Program-made: the position numbers and the translations under genes
Shown: piece after piece, positions 23,922-34,287 of the stretch
Layout of the letters: every line of letters begins with the position of its first letter
Numbering within the stretch: the first letter of the stretch is position 1
Assembly (NCBI RefSeq): GCF_000519005.1
Contig: NZ_JAER01000027.1
Coordinates: forward strand, 1-59,415
Source of the DNA: Nocardioides sp. J54
Lineage (GTDB): Bacteria; Actinomycetota; Actinomycetes; Propionibacteriales; Nocardioidaceae
Length of the DNA: 59,415 nt
Direction of reading: 5' to 3'
The notes under the pieces: generated by a model
What the model saw: only the letters and a program-made list of their open reading frames with translations
Told to the model about the DNA's origin: nothing
Databases searched by the model: none

Positions 23922-25438
23922 CACGACGCCTCCGTGCCGGTCTGCTGGGCCTGGTGCTGGCCCTGGTCGTGGCCTTGCTGGCCCTGGTGCTGCCGTTGCT
24001 CCGCGGCCGGCCCGGCCAGCACCCAGGTGTCCTTGGTGCCGCCGCCGCGCGAGGAGTTCACGATCAGCTCGCCCTTGCCGAGTGCGACCCGGGTCAGCCC
24101 ACCCGGCAGCACCCACACCCGGTTGCCGTCGTTGACCGCGAACGGGCGCAGGTCGACGTGGCGGGGGCCGAGCTCGCCGTCCACGAAGGTCGGCACCGTG
24201 GACAGCTGCACCACCGGCTGCGCGATCCACGACCGCGGGTCCGCCAGGACCTTGCCGCGCAGCTCGTCGAGCTCCTCGCGGGTGGCGCGCGGGCCGATCA
24301 CGATGCCCTTGCCGCCCGATCCGTCCACCGGCTTCAGGACGAGCTCGTCGAGCCGGTCGAGCACCTCCTCGCGCGCCTCCGGCTCCCCGCAGCGCCAGGT
24401 GTCGACGTTGCGGATCACCGGGTCCTCGCCGAGGTAGTAGCGGATGATGTCGGGCATGTAGGTGTAGACGAGCTTGTCGTCGGCCACGCCGTTGCCGACC
24501 GCGTTCGCGATCGTGACGTTGCCGGCCCGCGCCGCGTCGATCAGCCCCGGGCAGCCGAGCATCGAGTCCGCGCGGAAGTGCACCGGGTCGAGGAAGTCGT
24601 CGTCGACGCGGCGGTAGATCACGTGCACCGGGGCCAGCCCCTTCGTCGTGCGCATCATCACCTCGCCGCGACGGCAGACCAGGTCGCGGCCCTCGACGAG
24701 CTCGACGCCCATCGTGCGCGCCAGCAGGGTGTGCTCGAAGTAGGCGCCGTTGTAGACGCCCGGGGTGAGCACCACGACCGTCGGGTCGGTGACGCCGGCG
24801 GGGGCGGCCGCCCGCAGCGCAGCCAGCAGACGCTGCGGGTAGCTGGCCACCGGCCGGATCCGGTGCTGGGCGATGGCCTCGGGCAGCGCCGCCGAGATCG
24901 CGCGCCGGCTGGTCATCACGTACGACACCCCGGACGGGATCCGCACGTTGTCCTCGAGCACTCGGAACTCGCCGTTGTTGTCGCGGATCAGGTCGATGCC
25001 CGACACGTGCACCCGCACGCCGTTGGCGGGGCGGATCGTCGAGGCCTGCCGGTGGAAGTGCGAGCTGGTGGTGATCACCTGGCGGGGGAGCACGCCGTCC
25101 TCGAAGACCCGGCCGGCGTCGTACACGTCGGCGAGGAGCATCTCCAGCGCCTTCACCCGCTGCTGGAGCCCCTTCTCGATCGTGGTCCAGGTGTCCATCT
25201 CGATGACCCGCGGCAGGATGTCGAGCGGCATCGCCCGTTCCTCGCCGCCGATGTCGAAGGTGATGCCCTGGTCGAGGTAGCTGGCCTGCAGCGCCTCCAC
25301 CCGGCTGATCAGCTCGGGGGTGCTCATCTTGTCGAGCGAGTCGCGCATGCGCAGGTACGGCGGGCGCAGCTGGTCGCCGTCGAACATCTCGTCGTAGGCC
25401 GGCCCGCTGGTCCCGTAGCCCTCGAACATCGTGCTCAT
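23921..25438 (-). CDS. Circularly permuted ATP-grasp ligase (COG2308)
   Basis: A 505-residue type 2 circularly permuted ATP-grasp protein. Key stretches: HVSGIDLIRDNNGEFRVLED (about 145-164), TPGVYNGAYFEH, LVEGRDLVCRRGEVMMRT, NAVGNGVADDKLVYTYMPDI, and the nucleotide loop LKPVDGSGGKGIVIGP (about 370-385). Such enzymes couple ATP hydrolysis to amide or peptide bond formation; the acceptor is unknown. The C-terminus ends in a Gln/His-rich tail, QRQHQGQQGHDQGQHQAQQ, absent from the core fold. It is the first gene of a three-gene operon and is read from a leaderless promoter box. Confidence 0.92.
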   Translation of the reverse strand: MSTMFEGYGTSGPAYDEMFDGDQLRPPYLRMRDSLDKMSTPELISRVEALQASYLDQGITFDIGGEERAMPLDILPRVIEMDTWTTIEKGLQQRVKALEMLLADVYDAGRVFEDGVLPRQVITTSSHFHRQASTIRPANGVRVHVSGIDLIRDNNGEFRVLEDNVRIPSGVSYVMTSRRAISAALPEAIAQHRIRPVASYPQRLLAALRAAAPAGVTDPTVVVLTPGVYNGAYFEHTLLARTMGVELVEGRDLVCRRGEVMMRTTKGLAPVHVIYRRVDDDFLDPVHFRADSMLGCPGLIDAARAGNVTIANAVGNGVADDKLVYTYMPDIIRYYLGEDPVIRNVDTWRCGEPEAREEVLDRLDELVLKPVDGSGGKGIVIGPRATREELDELRGKVLADPRSWIAQPVVQLSTVPTFVDGELGPRHVDLRPFAVNDGNRVWVLPGGLTRVALGKGELIVNSSRGGGTKDTWVLAGPAAEQRQHQGQQGHDQGQHQAQQTGTEAS

Positions 25439-25444
25439 GTCGTG

Positions 25445-25450
25445 ACACTA
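25445..25450 (-). promoter_or_regulatory. -10 box TAGTGT of the ATP-grasp operon
   Basis: On the minus strand TAGTGT lies 6 bases before ATG 25438, so the operon should be leaderless. The divergent plus-strand gene has its own box at 25505. Confidence 0.55.
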
Positions 25451-25504
25451 GCCGTGGTGGGTGACGCGGGTGTTGCGCGACGCGACGTGCCGGCCACGGG
25501 GGAG

Positions 25505-25510
25505 TAGGTT
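25505..25510 (+). promoter_or_regulatory. -10 box TAGGTT, leaderless start of a 64-aa protein gene
   Basis: TAGGTT lies 7 bases before ATG 25518 and supports that start over an upstream in-frame ATG at 25461. Confidence 0.5.
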
Positions 25511-25517
25511 TCGGGCC

Positions 25518-25712
25518 ATGGCGAATGAAGGCGAGTTCTGGTTCTGCCTCAAGCACCACGCCGTCGAGGGCGTCGACGGGTGCCCCAACAAGGACCGCCT
25601 CGGTCCCTACCCGAGCCACGCGGAGGCGGCGCGGGCCCTCGAGAAGGCGGCCGAGCGCACCCAGGCCTGGGACGAGGACCCGGACTGGAACGACGACGCA
25701 GGGGAGCGGTAG
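25518..25712 (+). CDS. Small conserved hypothetical protein, 64 aa
   Basis: A short soluble protein beginning MANEGEFWFCLKHHAVEGVD, with two Cys (FCLKHH and GCPNKD) and a helix HAEAARALEKAAERTQAW. It resembles the small actinobacterial proteins annotated as SPOR-like or 'methionine aminopeptidase-like' fragments, but I assign no function. It is followed with no gap by a membrane protein gene. The leaderless box and the conserved aromatic N-terminus support it as real. Confidence 0.75.
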   Translation: MANEGEFWFCLKHHAVEGVDGCPNKDRLGPYPSHAEAARALEKAAERTQAWDEDPDWNDDAGER

Positions 25713-26021
25713 TTGCTCCGTCGCCGACGCCGGGTCCGCCCGGTCGCCATCGACCCTGCCACCGGCGAGCAGATCTCGCCCCTGCCGTTCATCGGCCTGG
25801 TGCTCGTCCTGTCGTCACTCTTCCTCTACGGGTTCTCCGGCCTGCTCGCCCCGGTCTGGGCGGTCGTCGTCCTGCTGCTGACCTGGCTGGCGATGTTCGT
25901 GCTCTGCTTCGCCTGGTGGAAGCCGCACCCCCGGCGCGTGCTCGCCCTCGGCATCGTCTCGTGGGCGTGGTGGTTCGTCGCCATCACCGCCGGCGGCATC
26001 CTGCTCGACTGGACGGCCTGA
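25713..26021 (+). CDS. Small membrane protein, 102 aa
   Basis: A 102-residue protein with an Arg-rich N-terminus and three hydrophobic helices (about 25-45, 47-68 and 75-98), the last Trp-rich (GIVSWAWWFVAI). The start is TTG 25713, the codon directly after the upstream stop, with GGGGAG six bases before it; coupling to the 64-residue protein is likely. No family is recognised. Confidence 0.7.
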   Translation: MLRRRRRVRPVAIDPATGEQISPLPFIGLVLVLSSLFLYGFSGLLAPVWAVVVLLLTWLAMFVLCFAWWKPHPRRVLALGIVSWAWWFVAITAGGILLDWTA

Positions 26022-26089
26022 CGTGCCCGACCGCGCCCCGGGCGGGATCGCCGGGCCGACCGCCTGAACGGCTGCGGCAGGATGGACCC

Positions 26090-26650
26090 ATGGCCATCCA
26101 CATCACCGACGACCCGGCTGCCGACGAGCTGCTGACGACCAACCCCTTCGCCCTGCTCGCCGGGATGATGCTGGACCAGCAGTACCCGATGGAGCACGCC
26201 TTCATGGGTCCGCAGAAGGTGGTCAGTCGGCTGGGCGGCTTCGACCCGGCCGCGATCGCGGGCGCCGACCCCGAGGAGTTCAAGGAGCTCTGCAGCGTGC
26301 CGCCGGCGATCCACCGGTTCCCGGGCTCGATGGCGGCCCGCCTGCAGGAGCTCGCCCGCATCGTCGTCGACGAGTACGACGGCGACGCCTCCCGGATCTG
26401 GACCGAGGCCACCGACGGCAAGGACCTCGCCAAGCGGCTCCAGGCCCTGCCGGGCTTCGGTGCCCAGAAGGCGAAGATCTTCGTCGCCCTCGTCGCCAAG
26501 CAGCTCGGCGTCCGGCCCGACGGCTGGGAGAAGGCCGCCGGCGACTACGCGCTCGAGGGCTACCGCTCCGTGGCCGACGTCGTCGACCGGGACTCGCTGC
26601 AGAAGGTGCGCGACTACAAGAAGATGAAGAAGGCCGCCGCGAAGGCCTGA
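26090..26650 (+). CDS. HhH-GPD type base-excision repair protein
   Basis: A 186-residue protein of the actinobacterial HhH-GPD group. LLAGMMLDQQYPMEHAFMGP is the N-terminal helix of the glycosylase fold, and LQALPGFGAQKAKIFVALVAKQLGV (about 120-145) is the helix-hairpin-helix. Where true DNA glycosylases have a catalytic Lys/Asp after the hairpin, this shorter protein has GWEKAAGDY, so its lyase or glycosylase activity is uncertain. The C-terminus is Lys-rich. A CAGGAT box lies 6 bases before the ATG. It lies just before sigA. Confidence 0.85.
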   Translation: MAIHITDDPAADELLTTNPFALLAGMMLDQQYPMEHAFMGPQKVVSRLGGFDPAAIAGADPEEFKELCSVPPAIHRFPGSMAARLQELARIVVDEYDGDASRIWTEATDGKDLAKRLQALPGFGAQKAKIFVALVAKQLGVRPDGWEKAAGDYALEGYRSVADVVDRDSLQKVRDYKKMKKAAAKA

Positions 26651-26769
26651 CGCACCGGGGGAGAGCCCGGATGCCGAAGGGCTTCGGACCCCGTGGCAGA
26701 ATGAGATCTGCGGTCTTGACGCCTCCGGGCCTCGCCGCGCCCTAGACCCGCCAGTATCGAGAGGTGTTC

Positions 26770-28289
<1,520 letters not shown>

Positions 28290-28290
<1 letters not shown>

Positions 28291-28826
28291 GCGCGAGCGC
28301 GTCGCCTGTCGACGGAAGCCGCACGGGCGCTCGCAAGCTCGGCCCGCGGGCATCCGTCGACGCGCCTTCGGCGCTGGGCGCCGCGCTGCCGCGCGCGCGG
28401 TTGGCTTGCGCAGGTCCTGCCTCCGCCTGGCGGCAGGCCGGGCGTAGGTGGTCGGTGCGCGCCCCCCGGTGGTTGAGGTGCGACGAGCGCCAGCGAGGAG
28501 CCTCGAAACCTCCGGGCCTGTCAGGCGGGCTGCGGCGGGCACAGTCGGGTGGACCGGGGCCGCTGGCTCCGACGTTCGGCGCTGGGGCGCCTCGCTGGCT
28601 GGTGGCGCGAGCGCGTCGCCTGTCGAGGGCGGCGCGCAGGCACTCGCAAGCTCGGCCCGCACTTGCCCTCGACGCGCCTTCGGCGCGGGCGCCGCGCTGC
28701 CGCGCGCGCCGTTGGCTCCGGTGCGTGGCTGAGTTCGCCTGGCGGCAAGCCTCGGGTTGGCTGCGCCGGACTCCCGGTGGTTGAGGTGCGACGAGCGCCA
28801 GCGAGGAGCCTCGAAACCTCCGGGCC
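28290..28826. repeat. Two tandem copies of a composite structured repeat (modules C and A)
   Basis: A unit of about 310 bases is present twice. Module C (28290-28406 and 28605-28717) opens GCGCGAGCGCGTCGCC and has a long hairpin with GCGCCTTCGGCGC nearby. Module A (28466-28518 and 28774-28826) runs from CCGGTGGTTGAGGTGCGA to AGCCTCGAAACCTCCGGGCC. Between the units lies a worn arm B (28574-28604). In C the hairpin stem is GTCGACGGA/TCCGTCGAC in copy 1 and GTCGAGGGC/GCCCTCGAC in copy 2, so paired changes keep the stem. No gene is seen in this 620-base gap. Confidence 0.85.
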
Positions 28827-28861
28827 TTCGCGGCGGGCCGCGTGGCGAAGGTCACGCCCCG

Positions 28862-28900
28862 AAAAACACCGCAGCCCCGGGATCGCCCCGGGGCCGCGGT
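28862..28900 (-). terminator. Rho-independent terminator of the DUF7455 gene
   Basis: On the minus strand CCGCGGCCCCGGG pairs with CCCGGGGCTGCGG across a short GCGAT loop and is followed by TGTTTTT. It lies 15 bases past the DUF7455 stop. This is the clearest intrinsic terminator in the window. Confidence 0.8.
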
Positions 28901-28914
28901 CCAGCAGGTCGACG

Positions 28915-29136
28915 TCAGTCGGCGGCGGGGGCCGGCTTGTCGGTCAGCTTGTGCGTCTCGTCGTGCACGTGAGCAGCGATCTCGCGGATCTTGTCACCGT
29001 GCTCGCGGGCGTGGTGCGCGCAGAAGAGAAGCTCTCCGCCCGTGATGAGCTCCACTCGGAGGTAGGCCTGGGCGCCACAACGGTCGCAGCGGTCCTCCGC
29101 GGTGAGCGGGGCGCTGGGAGCTACAGCAGTCGTCAT
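28915..29136 (-). CDS. DUF7455 zinc-binding-type small protein
   Basis: A 73-residue actinobacterial DUF7455 protein. RCDRCGAQAYLRVELITGGELLFCAHHAREH holds two CxxC/CxxH pairs (CDRC and CAHH) that probably bind one zinc ion. The first 15 residues are Ala/Pro-rich and the C-terminus is Lys/Ala/Pro-rich. The function is unknown. Its position between sigA and a type II topoisomerase gene is conserved in actinobacteria as far as I know. A GAGAGG ribosome site precedes the ATG and a strong terminator follows. Confidence 0.88.
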   Translation of the reverse strand: MTTAVAPSAPLTAEDRCDRCGAQAYLRVELITGGELLFCAHHAREHGDKIREIAAHVHDETHKLTDKPAPAAD

Positions 29137-29490
29137 CTCGGGCCTCTCTTTCGCCGGCTACAACACCCTCATCGGGTGACGTGTGGATCAACGTAGCGAC
29201 CAGGACAAAGATTCCCGACCGGTTGTGGCTGATTCCACGTTCCCGATGCGTTCATCCCATCACCAAGTCCCCGTAGGATTCCTGATTTTCCACTACCCGA
29301 AACAAGGTTGTGATCCTCCGACCGGTCACTGTGACCTGATCTGGTCAGTCCCCTCGCCGATGTCCGTCATCGTCCACCCGGCCCGCACCGTGTGCCTGCA
29401 CCGGCCTCCGGCGTGTCGCGGGTAGATTCAGGCTTGGTAGTACCCAGCCGCCGTGCGTGCAGCACCAGTTTTTCCAGAAGGAGTCCGGTC
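29137..29490. other. Intergenic region with promoters for DUF7455 and parE
   Basis: 354 bases, richer in A and T than the surroundings, between two divergent genes, so both promoters must lie here. The one candidate I can point to is TAGATT at 29423-29428, a -10 box that would start a parE transcript near 29435 with a leader of about 55 nt. No -35 match, hairpin or known riboswitch is seen. Confidence 0.35.
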
Positions 29491-31563
29491 ATCGCCGACA
29501 ACGCCTACAACGCAGCCCACCTCCTGGTCCTCGAGGGCCTCGAAGCCGTGCGGAAGCGTCCCGGGATGTACATCGGCTCCACCGACACCCGGGGCCTGAT
29601 GCACTGCCTGTGGGAGATCATCGACAACGGCGTCGACGAGGCCCTGGGGGGCTTCGCGCACCGCGTCGAGGTCACCCTGCACGGCGACGGCTCGGTCGAG
29701 GTCCACGACGACGGCCGCGGCATCCCGACCGACAAGGAGCCCAAGACCGGGCTCACCGGCGTCGAGGTGGTGGCGACCAAGCTGCACGCCGGTGGCAAGT
29801 TCGGCGGCGGCTCGTACGTCGCGACCGGTGGTCTCCACGGCGTCGGCCTGTCGGTCGTCAACGCGCTGTCGAGCCGGATGGACATCGACGTCGACCGCTC
29901 GCCGGCCCGCCAGGGCATCAGCTTCCAGCGCGGCGTGCCGGGGGTCTTCGACGGCGAGGGACCCGACGCCCCGTTCACCCCGACCTCCGGGCTGTCCCGC
30001 AAGGGCGGGCGGGTCGCCAAGGGCAAGTCCGGCACCCGGATCCGGTTCTGGCCGGACCGCCAGATCTTCACCAAGGACGCCGGCTTCGTGCTCGACGGCC
30101 TGATCGGCCGCGCCCGCCAGACGTCGTTCATCGTGCCGGGCCTCGAGCTCGTCATCCGCGACCAGCGCGCTGCCGACGCCAGCGAGTGGGTCGAGGAGAA
30201 GTTCCGCCACGACGGCGGCATCGGCGAGTTCTGCGACTTCCTCTCCACCGGCGAGCCGGTCACCGACGTGCTGCGCCTGCAGGGCAGCGACACCTTCACC
30301 GAGACCGTCCCGCTGCTCGACGACAAGGGGCACATGACCCCGCAGGACGTCGAGCGCGAGCTGACCGTCGACGTCGCCGTCCGGTGGAACAACGGCTACG
30401 ACACCGAGCTGCGCTCCTTCGTCAACGTGATCGCTACCCCCAAGGGCGGCACGCACGTCTCCGGCTTCGAGGCCGCGCTGACCAAGACGTTCAACGAGGC
30501 GATGCGGGCGTCGAAGGCGCTCCGGGTCAACGACGACGACGTGATCAAGGACGACATCCTGGAGGGGATGACGGCCATCGTCACGGTCCGCCTGGCCGAG
30601 CCGCAGTTCGAGGGGCAGACCAAGGAGATCCTCGGCACGCCGGCCGCGCGCACCGTCGTCCGCAAGGTCGTGGCCAAGGAGCTCAAGGCGTTCCTCACCT
30701 CGAGCAAGCGCGCCGAGAAGGCGCAGGCCAAGCTGCTCATGGAGAAGGTCGTCTCCGCCTCCAAGACCCGCATCGCGGCGCGCCAGCACAAGGAGACCCA
30801 GCGCCGGAAGAGCGCCCTCGAGTCGTCCACGCTGCCGGCGAAGCTCGCCGACTGCCGCGCGAACGACAACGAGCGCACGGAGCTGTTCATCGTCGAGGGT
30901 GACTCCGCGCTCGGCACGGCCAAGCTGGCCCGCAACGCCGAGTTCCAGGCGTTGCTGCCCATCCGCGGCAAGATCCTCAACGTCCAGAAGGCGTCGGTCG
31001 GCGACATGCTGAAGAACGCCGAGTGCGCCTCGATCATCCAGGTCGTCGGCGCCGGCTCGGGCCGCACCTTCGACCTCGAGGCCCGCCGCTACGGCCGGAT
31101 CATCTTCATGGCCGACGCCGACTCCGACGGCGCGCACATCCGCACGCTGCTCGCGACCCTGTTCTTCAAGTACATGCCCGAGCTGATCATGGCCGGCCGG
31201 GTCTACTCCGCCGTGCCGCCCCTGCACCGGATCGAGATCTCGAACCCGAAGAAGGGCCAGGACAAGTACGTCTACACCTACTCCGACGACGAGCTGCAGC
31301 GGAAGCTGGCGGAGCTGAAGAAGAAGAACGTCAGGTGGAAGGACCCGGTCCAGCGCTACAAGGGCCTCGGTGAGATGGACGCCGATCAGCTGGCCGAGAC
31401 GACGATGGACCCCCGTCGTCGCACCCTCCGCCGGCTGACGGTGGACGACGCCGAGCTCTCGGCCGAGGTCTTCGAGCTGCTCATGGGCAGCGACGTCGCG
31501 CCCCGCAAGGAGTTCATCGTGCAGGGCGCCTACGAGGTCGACATGGAGGCGCTCGACGCCTGA
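29491..31563 (+). CDS. parE: DNA topoisomerase IV / type IIA topoisomerase subunit B
   Basis: A protein of about 690 residues, the ATPase subunit. GHKL motifs: IIDNGVDEAL near 45, VHDDGRGIPTD near 72, and GGLHGVGLSVVNALS near 112-126. The TOPRIM domain has FIVEGDSALG near 470 and MADADSDGAHIRTLL near 540, with the Mg2+-binding acidic residues. It pairs with the subunit A gene at 37279-39792. The start is odd: the family N-terminus (YNAAHLLVLEGLEAVRKRPG) follows AAGGAG (29478-29483), and seven bases later the codon is ATC (29491). In-frame GTG codons at 29392 and 29413 and TTG 29434 are possible but lack ribosome sites. Confidence 0.93.
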   Translation: MADNAYNAAHLLVLEGLEAVRKRPGMYIGSTDTRGLMHCLWEIIDNGVDEALGGFAHRVEVTLHGDGSVEVHDDGRGIPTDKEPKTGLTGVEVVATKLHAGGKFGGGSYVATGGLHGVGLSVVNALSSRMDIDVDRSPARQGISFQRGVPGVFDGEGPDAPFTPTSGLSRKGGRVAKGKSGTRIRFWPDRQIFTKDAGFVLDGLIGRARQTSFIVPGLELVIRDQRAADASEWVEEKFRHDGGIGEFCDFLSTGEPVTDVLRLQGSDTFTETVPLLDDKGHMTPQDVERELTVDVAVRWNNGYDTELRSFVNVIATPKGGTHVSGFEAALTKTFNEAMRASKALRVNDDDVIKDDILEGMTAIVTVRLAEPQFEGQTKEILGTPAARTVVRKVVAKELKAFLTSSKRAEKAQAKLLMEKVVSASKTRIAARQHKETQRRKSALESSTLPAKLADCRANDNERTELFIVEGDSALGTAKLARNAEFQALLPIRGKILNVQKASVGDMLKNAECASIIQVVGAGSGRTFDLEARRYGRIIFMADADSDGAHIRTLLATLFFKYMPELIMAGRVYSAVPPLHRIEISNPKKGQDKYVYTYSDDELQRKLAELKKKNVRWKDPVQRYKGLGEMDADQLAETTMDPRRRTLRRLTVDDAELSAEVFELLMGSDVAPRKEFIVQGAYEVDMEALDA

Positions 31564-31596
31564 GGGCCGTCGCACCGGCGCGGACTGCGTAACTTT

Positions 31597-31618
31597 CCGT
31601 CCGATCGGTCGGTTTTCT
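31597..31618 (+). terminator. Possible intrinsic terminator after parE
   Basis: CCGTCC-GATC-GGTCGG folds with one mismatch and is followed by TTTTCT, 34 bases past the parE stop. The stem is short, so termination may be partial. Confidence 0.45.
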
Positions 31619-31650
31619 CCCCGGACCCGTCACCGGACCCAGGGGAGAGC

Positions 31651-33819
31651 ATGCCCGTACCGCCGCAGCTGACCATCGCGTTCCCGCGCCGTGCTCGGGA
31701 CGGGGCACCCCGGCGACGCTGGGTGGCGTGGGCCGCCGCCACCGCCCTGGTGGCCGGCCTGGGGGTCCCGGGGGCCGTGGCCCTGGCCGGCGGCGACGCG
31801 GACCAGCCGGCAGCCGACGGTGCTGCTGCGGCCGGAGGCCCGGCCGACGGTGCTGACAGGTCGGGGGCCGCGGGTGCGGCCGACGCAGCTGAGCGCGGCA
31901 GCGGCACGACGGCAGGCGCCGCGACCGGGGACGGTCCGGGCGGCTCCGGGAGCGCCTCCGGCGACGGCGCGGTGGCGGCCGGCGGCGGCCCCGGCTCGGG
32001 CGGGTCCGACATCGACCCCGCGGCGACCGCCTCGGAGCCGGTCTACGGCGTCTCCGTGCGCCGCAACCTCCCGATCACCATGGAGGACGGCGTCGTCCTG
32101 CGCGGCAACGTCTACAGCCCGACCGACCCGGCCACCGGCGAGCCCGCCGAAGGTCCGTTCCCGGTCGTGCTGATCGAGACGGCCTACGGCAAGGACCTGG
32201 CCGGGTACGCCGGCGGGTTCACCGCGCTGCTGGGCAACCCCGACTACTTCACGAAGCGCGGCTACATCGCCGCGATCGTCGACGTCCGCGGCACCGGCTC
32301 CTCGCAGGGCCAGTGGTCGTTCAACCACCCCCAGGAGGCCCGCGACAGCGTGCGGGTCGTGGAGTGGGCCGCCGCGCTGCCGCGCAGCAACGGCAAGGTG
32401 GGGATGACCGGGGCGTCGTACCTCGGCATCACGCAGCTCTTCGCCGCCGCCGAGGTCGGCCCCGACTCCCCGCTGAAGGCGATCTTCCCGATGATCGCCT
32501 CCAACAGCATCTTCCGCGACGCGGTCCTGCCCGGCGGCCTGCTCGACCTCGAGGGCGTCGCGGCCTACCTCTCGCTGACCGCGGCCACCAACACCCTCAA
32601 CCCGCTCATCGCCGCCGACCCCGCCACGATCCTCTCGCCGCTGCTGGACCACGCCGCGGGCCTGCTCGACTTCCACGTCGGCGCCACCGCCGACGTGCTG
32701 CTGGGCGGGGCGAAGGCCGAGGACGGCGCGTACTGGCGGGCGCGAGGCCCCGAACGGGCCCTGTCGCGCATCGTCGAGAACGGCATCCCGGCCTACCTGG
32801 TCGGCGGCTTCGACGACATCTTCCAGGCCGGCGTCTTCCGCAATTACGTCGGCCTGCAGAACGCCGTGGCCGGTCGCGAGACCACGCTGGCGATGCAACC
32901 CGGCCAGCGGGTCTCCGGGCGCTACCAGGCGCTGGTCGGCCCGTGGTTCCACGCCACCATCGGCACCTTGCACGTCGATCTCGAGGCGCTCACCCTGACG
33001 TGGTTCGACCGCTGGCTCAAGGGCGTCGACAACGGCATCGAGGACACCGACACCCCGCTGCACGTGGTCCAGCGCGACGACACCCGCCGCGACCTGCGGG
33101 AGTGGCCGGTCCCGGACGCCCCCGCCCGCGCCTGGGAGCTCGCCGCGGGCGGCCGCCTCGTCGCCGACGCCCCGGACGGCAGCACCTCGCTGCTGTGGAC
33201 CGGACTGTCGCTGCCGTGCCAGCGCACCACCGAGATGTACGCGCTCGGCATGCTCGAGCTGGTCGCGAAGAAGCTCGGCTTCTCCCAGCCGTGCGCCGAC
33301 TCCTCCCTCCAGCCGTCGCTGCCCGGCCCGCTCTCGCGCACTTTCACCACCGAGCCGGTCAGCAGGGCGACCACGATCGCCGGGCCGATCAACGCCCAGG
33401 TCACGCTGTCCTCGACCACCCGCGACGCCCAGGTCGTCGCCAAGGTGTACGACGTCGCGCCGTCCGGCAAGGCCGTCGAGATCAGCACCGGCGCGCTGCT
33501 GGCCTCCCACCGCGCGGTGGACGAGGAGAAGTCGTGGCGCTCGCCGGACGGGCTGGTGCTCTACCCGCACCACCCGATCACCCACGCGGCGAAGAAGCCG
33601 CTGACGCCGGGCCGGGCGACCACCCTCGACGTGATGGTGCCGCCGGTCGTGCACACCCTGGCGCCGGGCCACCGGCTGCGGCTGGTGCTCGCCACGGGTG
33701 AGCTGCCGGCGTACCTCCCGCTGCCGGGCGACCTGCTCAACCTCGTCGGCGGGATCTACCGGGTGCAGCTGGGCGGGGCGACCCCGTCGCGGCTCGTGGT
33801 CCCGGTCCTGGCCGACTGA
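31651..33819 (+). CDS. CocE/NonD-type exported hydrolase (S15 peptidase fold)
   Basis: A 722-residue alpha/beta hydrolase of the CocE / X-Pro dipeptidyl-peptidase family. One hydrophobic segment (about 24-46) anchors or exports it, followed by about 80 residues of Gly/Ala/Asp linker. The nucleophile is Ser256 in MTGASYLG; the triad is completed by Asp388 (GGFDDIF) and His434 (GPWFHATIG). A C-terminal jelly-roll domain (about 560-720) ends in the family motif GHRLRLVLATGE. Relatives hydrolyse acyl esters or X-Pro peptides; the substrate is unknown. GGGGAG precedes the ATG. It stands alone downstream of parE. Confidence 0.88.
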   Translation: MPVPPQLTIAFPRRARDGAPRRRWVAWAAATALVAGLGVPGAVALAGGDADQPAADGAAAAGGPADGADRSGAAGAADAAERGSGTTAGAATGDGPGGSGSASGDGAVAAGGGPGSGGSDIDPAATASEPVYGVSVRRNLPITMEDGVVLRGNVYSPTDPATGEPAEGPFPVVLIETAYGKDLAGYAGGFTALLGNPDYFTKRGYIAAIVDVRGTGSSQGQWSFNHPQEARDSVRVVEWAAALPRSNGKVGMTGASYLGITQLFAAAEVGPDSPLKAIFPMIASNSIFRDAVLPGGLLDLEGVAAYLSLTAATNTLNPLIAADPATILSPLLDHAAGLLDFHVGATADVLLGGAKAEDGAYWRARGPERALSRIVENGIPAYLVGGFDDIFQAGVFRNYVGLQNAVAGRETTLAMQPGQRVSGRYQALVGPWFHATIGTLHVDLEALTLTWFDRWLKGVDNGIEDTDTPLHVVQRDDTRRDLREWPVPDAPARAWELAAGGRLVADAPDGSTSLLWTGLSLPCQRTTEMYALGMLELVAKKLGFSQPCADSSLQPSLPGPLSRTFTTEPVSRATTIAGPINAQVTLSSTTRDAQVVAKVYDVAPSGKAVEISTGALLASHRAVDEEKSWRSPDGLVLYPHHPITHAAKKPLTPGRATTLDVMVPPVVHTLAPGHRLRLVLATGELPAYLPLPGDLLNLVGGIYRVQLGGATPSRLVVPVLAD

Positions 33820-33891
33820 CCGCCCGGGCCGCCGGCGTCCGCGGACGGGACGCCGGTGGGCAACCAGGGCCCGGTCCGCGATGCTGGTGCC

Positions 33892-34263
33892 GTGGTGAAG
33901 CAGGCGCGGGCGGCGGTCGTGAAGCAGCTGAAGGCGCGGGGCGCGAAGGCGCGTCGCGGCCACCTCCGCATCCCCGTGGGCGAGCTTTTCTGGTACGTGG
34001 ACCCGCGGGCCTCCGGGGTCGGCAGCCAGGCCGGCCTGGTGCTCGAGGTCGGGTGCTGGACGCCCGCGCTGCCGCCCGAGCCGGACGGGGGAGCGGTCGA
34101 CTGTCCCCTGCTGCTGGACGTGCCGCTGGCCGACCCGGTGGCGGACACCGACCGGCTGCTCGACGTGGTCACCGGGATCGGTGACCTGCCGACGCTCGGG
34201 CAGCGGCTCGACGAGCTGCCCGGCGCGCTGGTCGACGCGGCGCTGCGCGAGCTGCTCGGCTGA
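33892..34263 (+). CDS. Conserved hypothetical protein, 123 aa
   Basis: A small soluble protein: a basic helix (KQARAAVVKQLKARGAKARRG) leads into a beta-rich part with LRIPVGELFWYVDPRASG and LVLEVGCWTP, then a helical tail. The layout recalls DUF4304-type proteins, but I am not certain. The start is taken as GTG 33892, 6 bases after a GATGCT box that weakly matches a -10 element; GTG 33895 is the alternative. Convergent with carbonic anhydrase. Confidence 0.65.
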   Translation: MVKQARAAVVKQLKARGAKARRGHLRIPVGELFWYVDPRASGVGSQAGLVLEVGCWTPALPPEPDGGAVDCPLLLDVPLADPVADTDRLLDVVTGIGDLPTLGQRLDELPGALVDAALRELLG

Positions 34264-34287
34264 GCTGCTCGACCGAGCCGGAAGGGC

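Noticed and set aside
26651..26769. sigA promoter with TTGACG (26716) and TAGACC (26743)
   Set aside because: The spacing of 21 bases is too long for a normal sigma-70 promoter; not reported as a feature.
28401..29196. Several short frames through the composite repeats (for example 28549-29196)
   Set aside because: They translate repeat DNA and one overlaps the DUF7455 gene and its terminator.
34264..34287. Terminator between the hypothetical gene and carbonic anhydrase
   Set aside because: GAGCC/GGCTC forms only a 5-base stem with no T-run on either strand.
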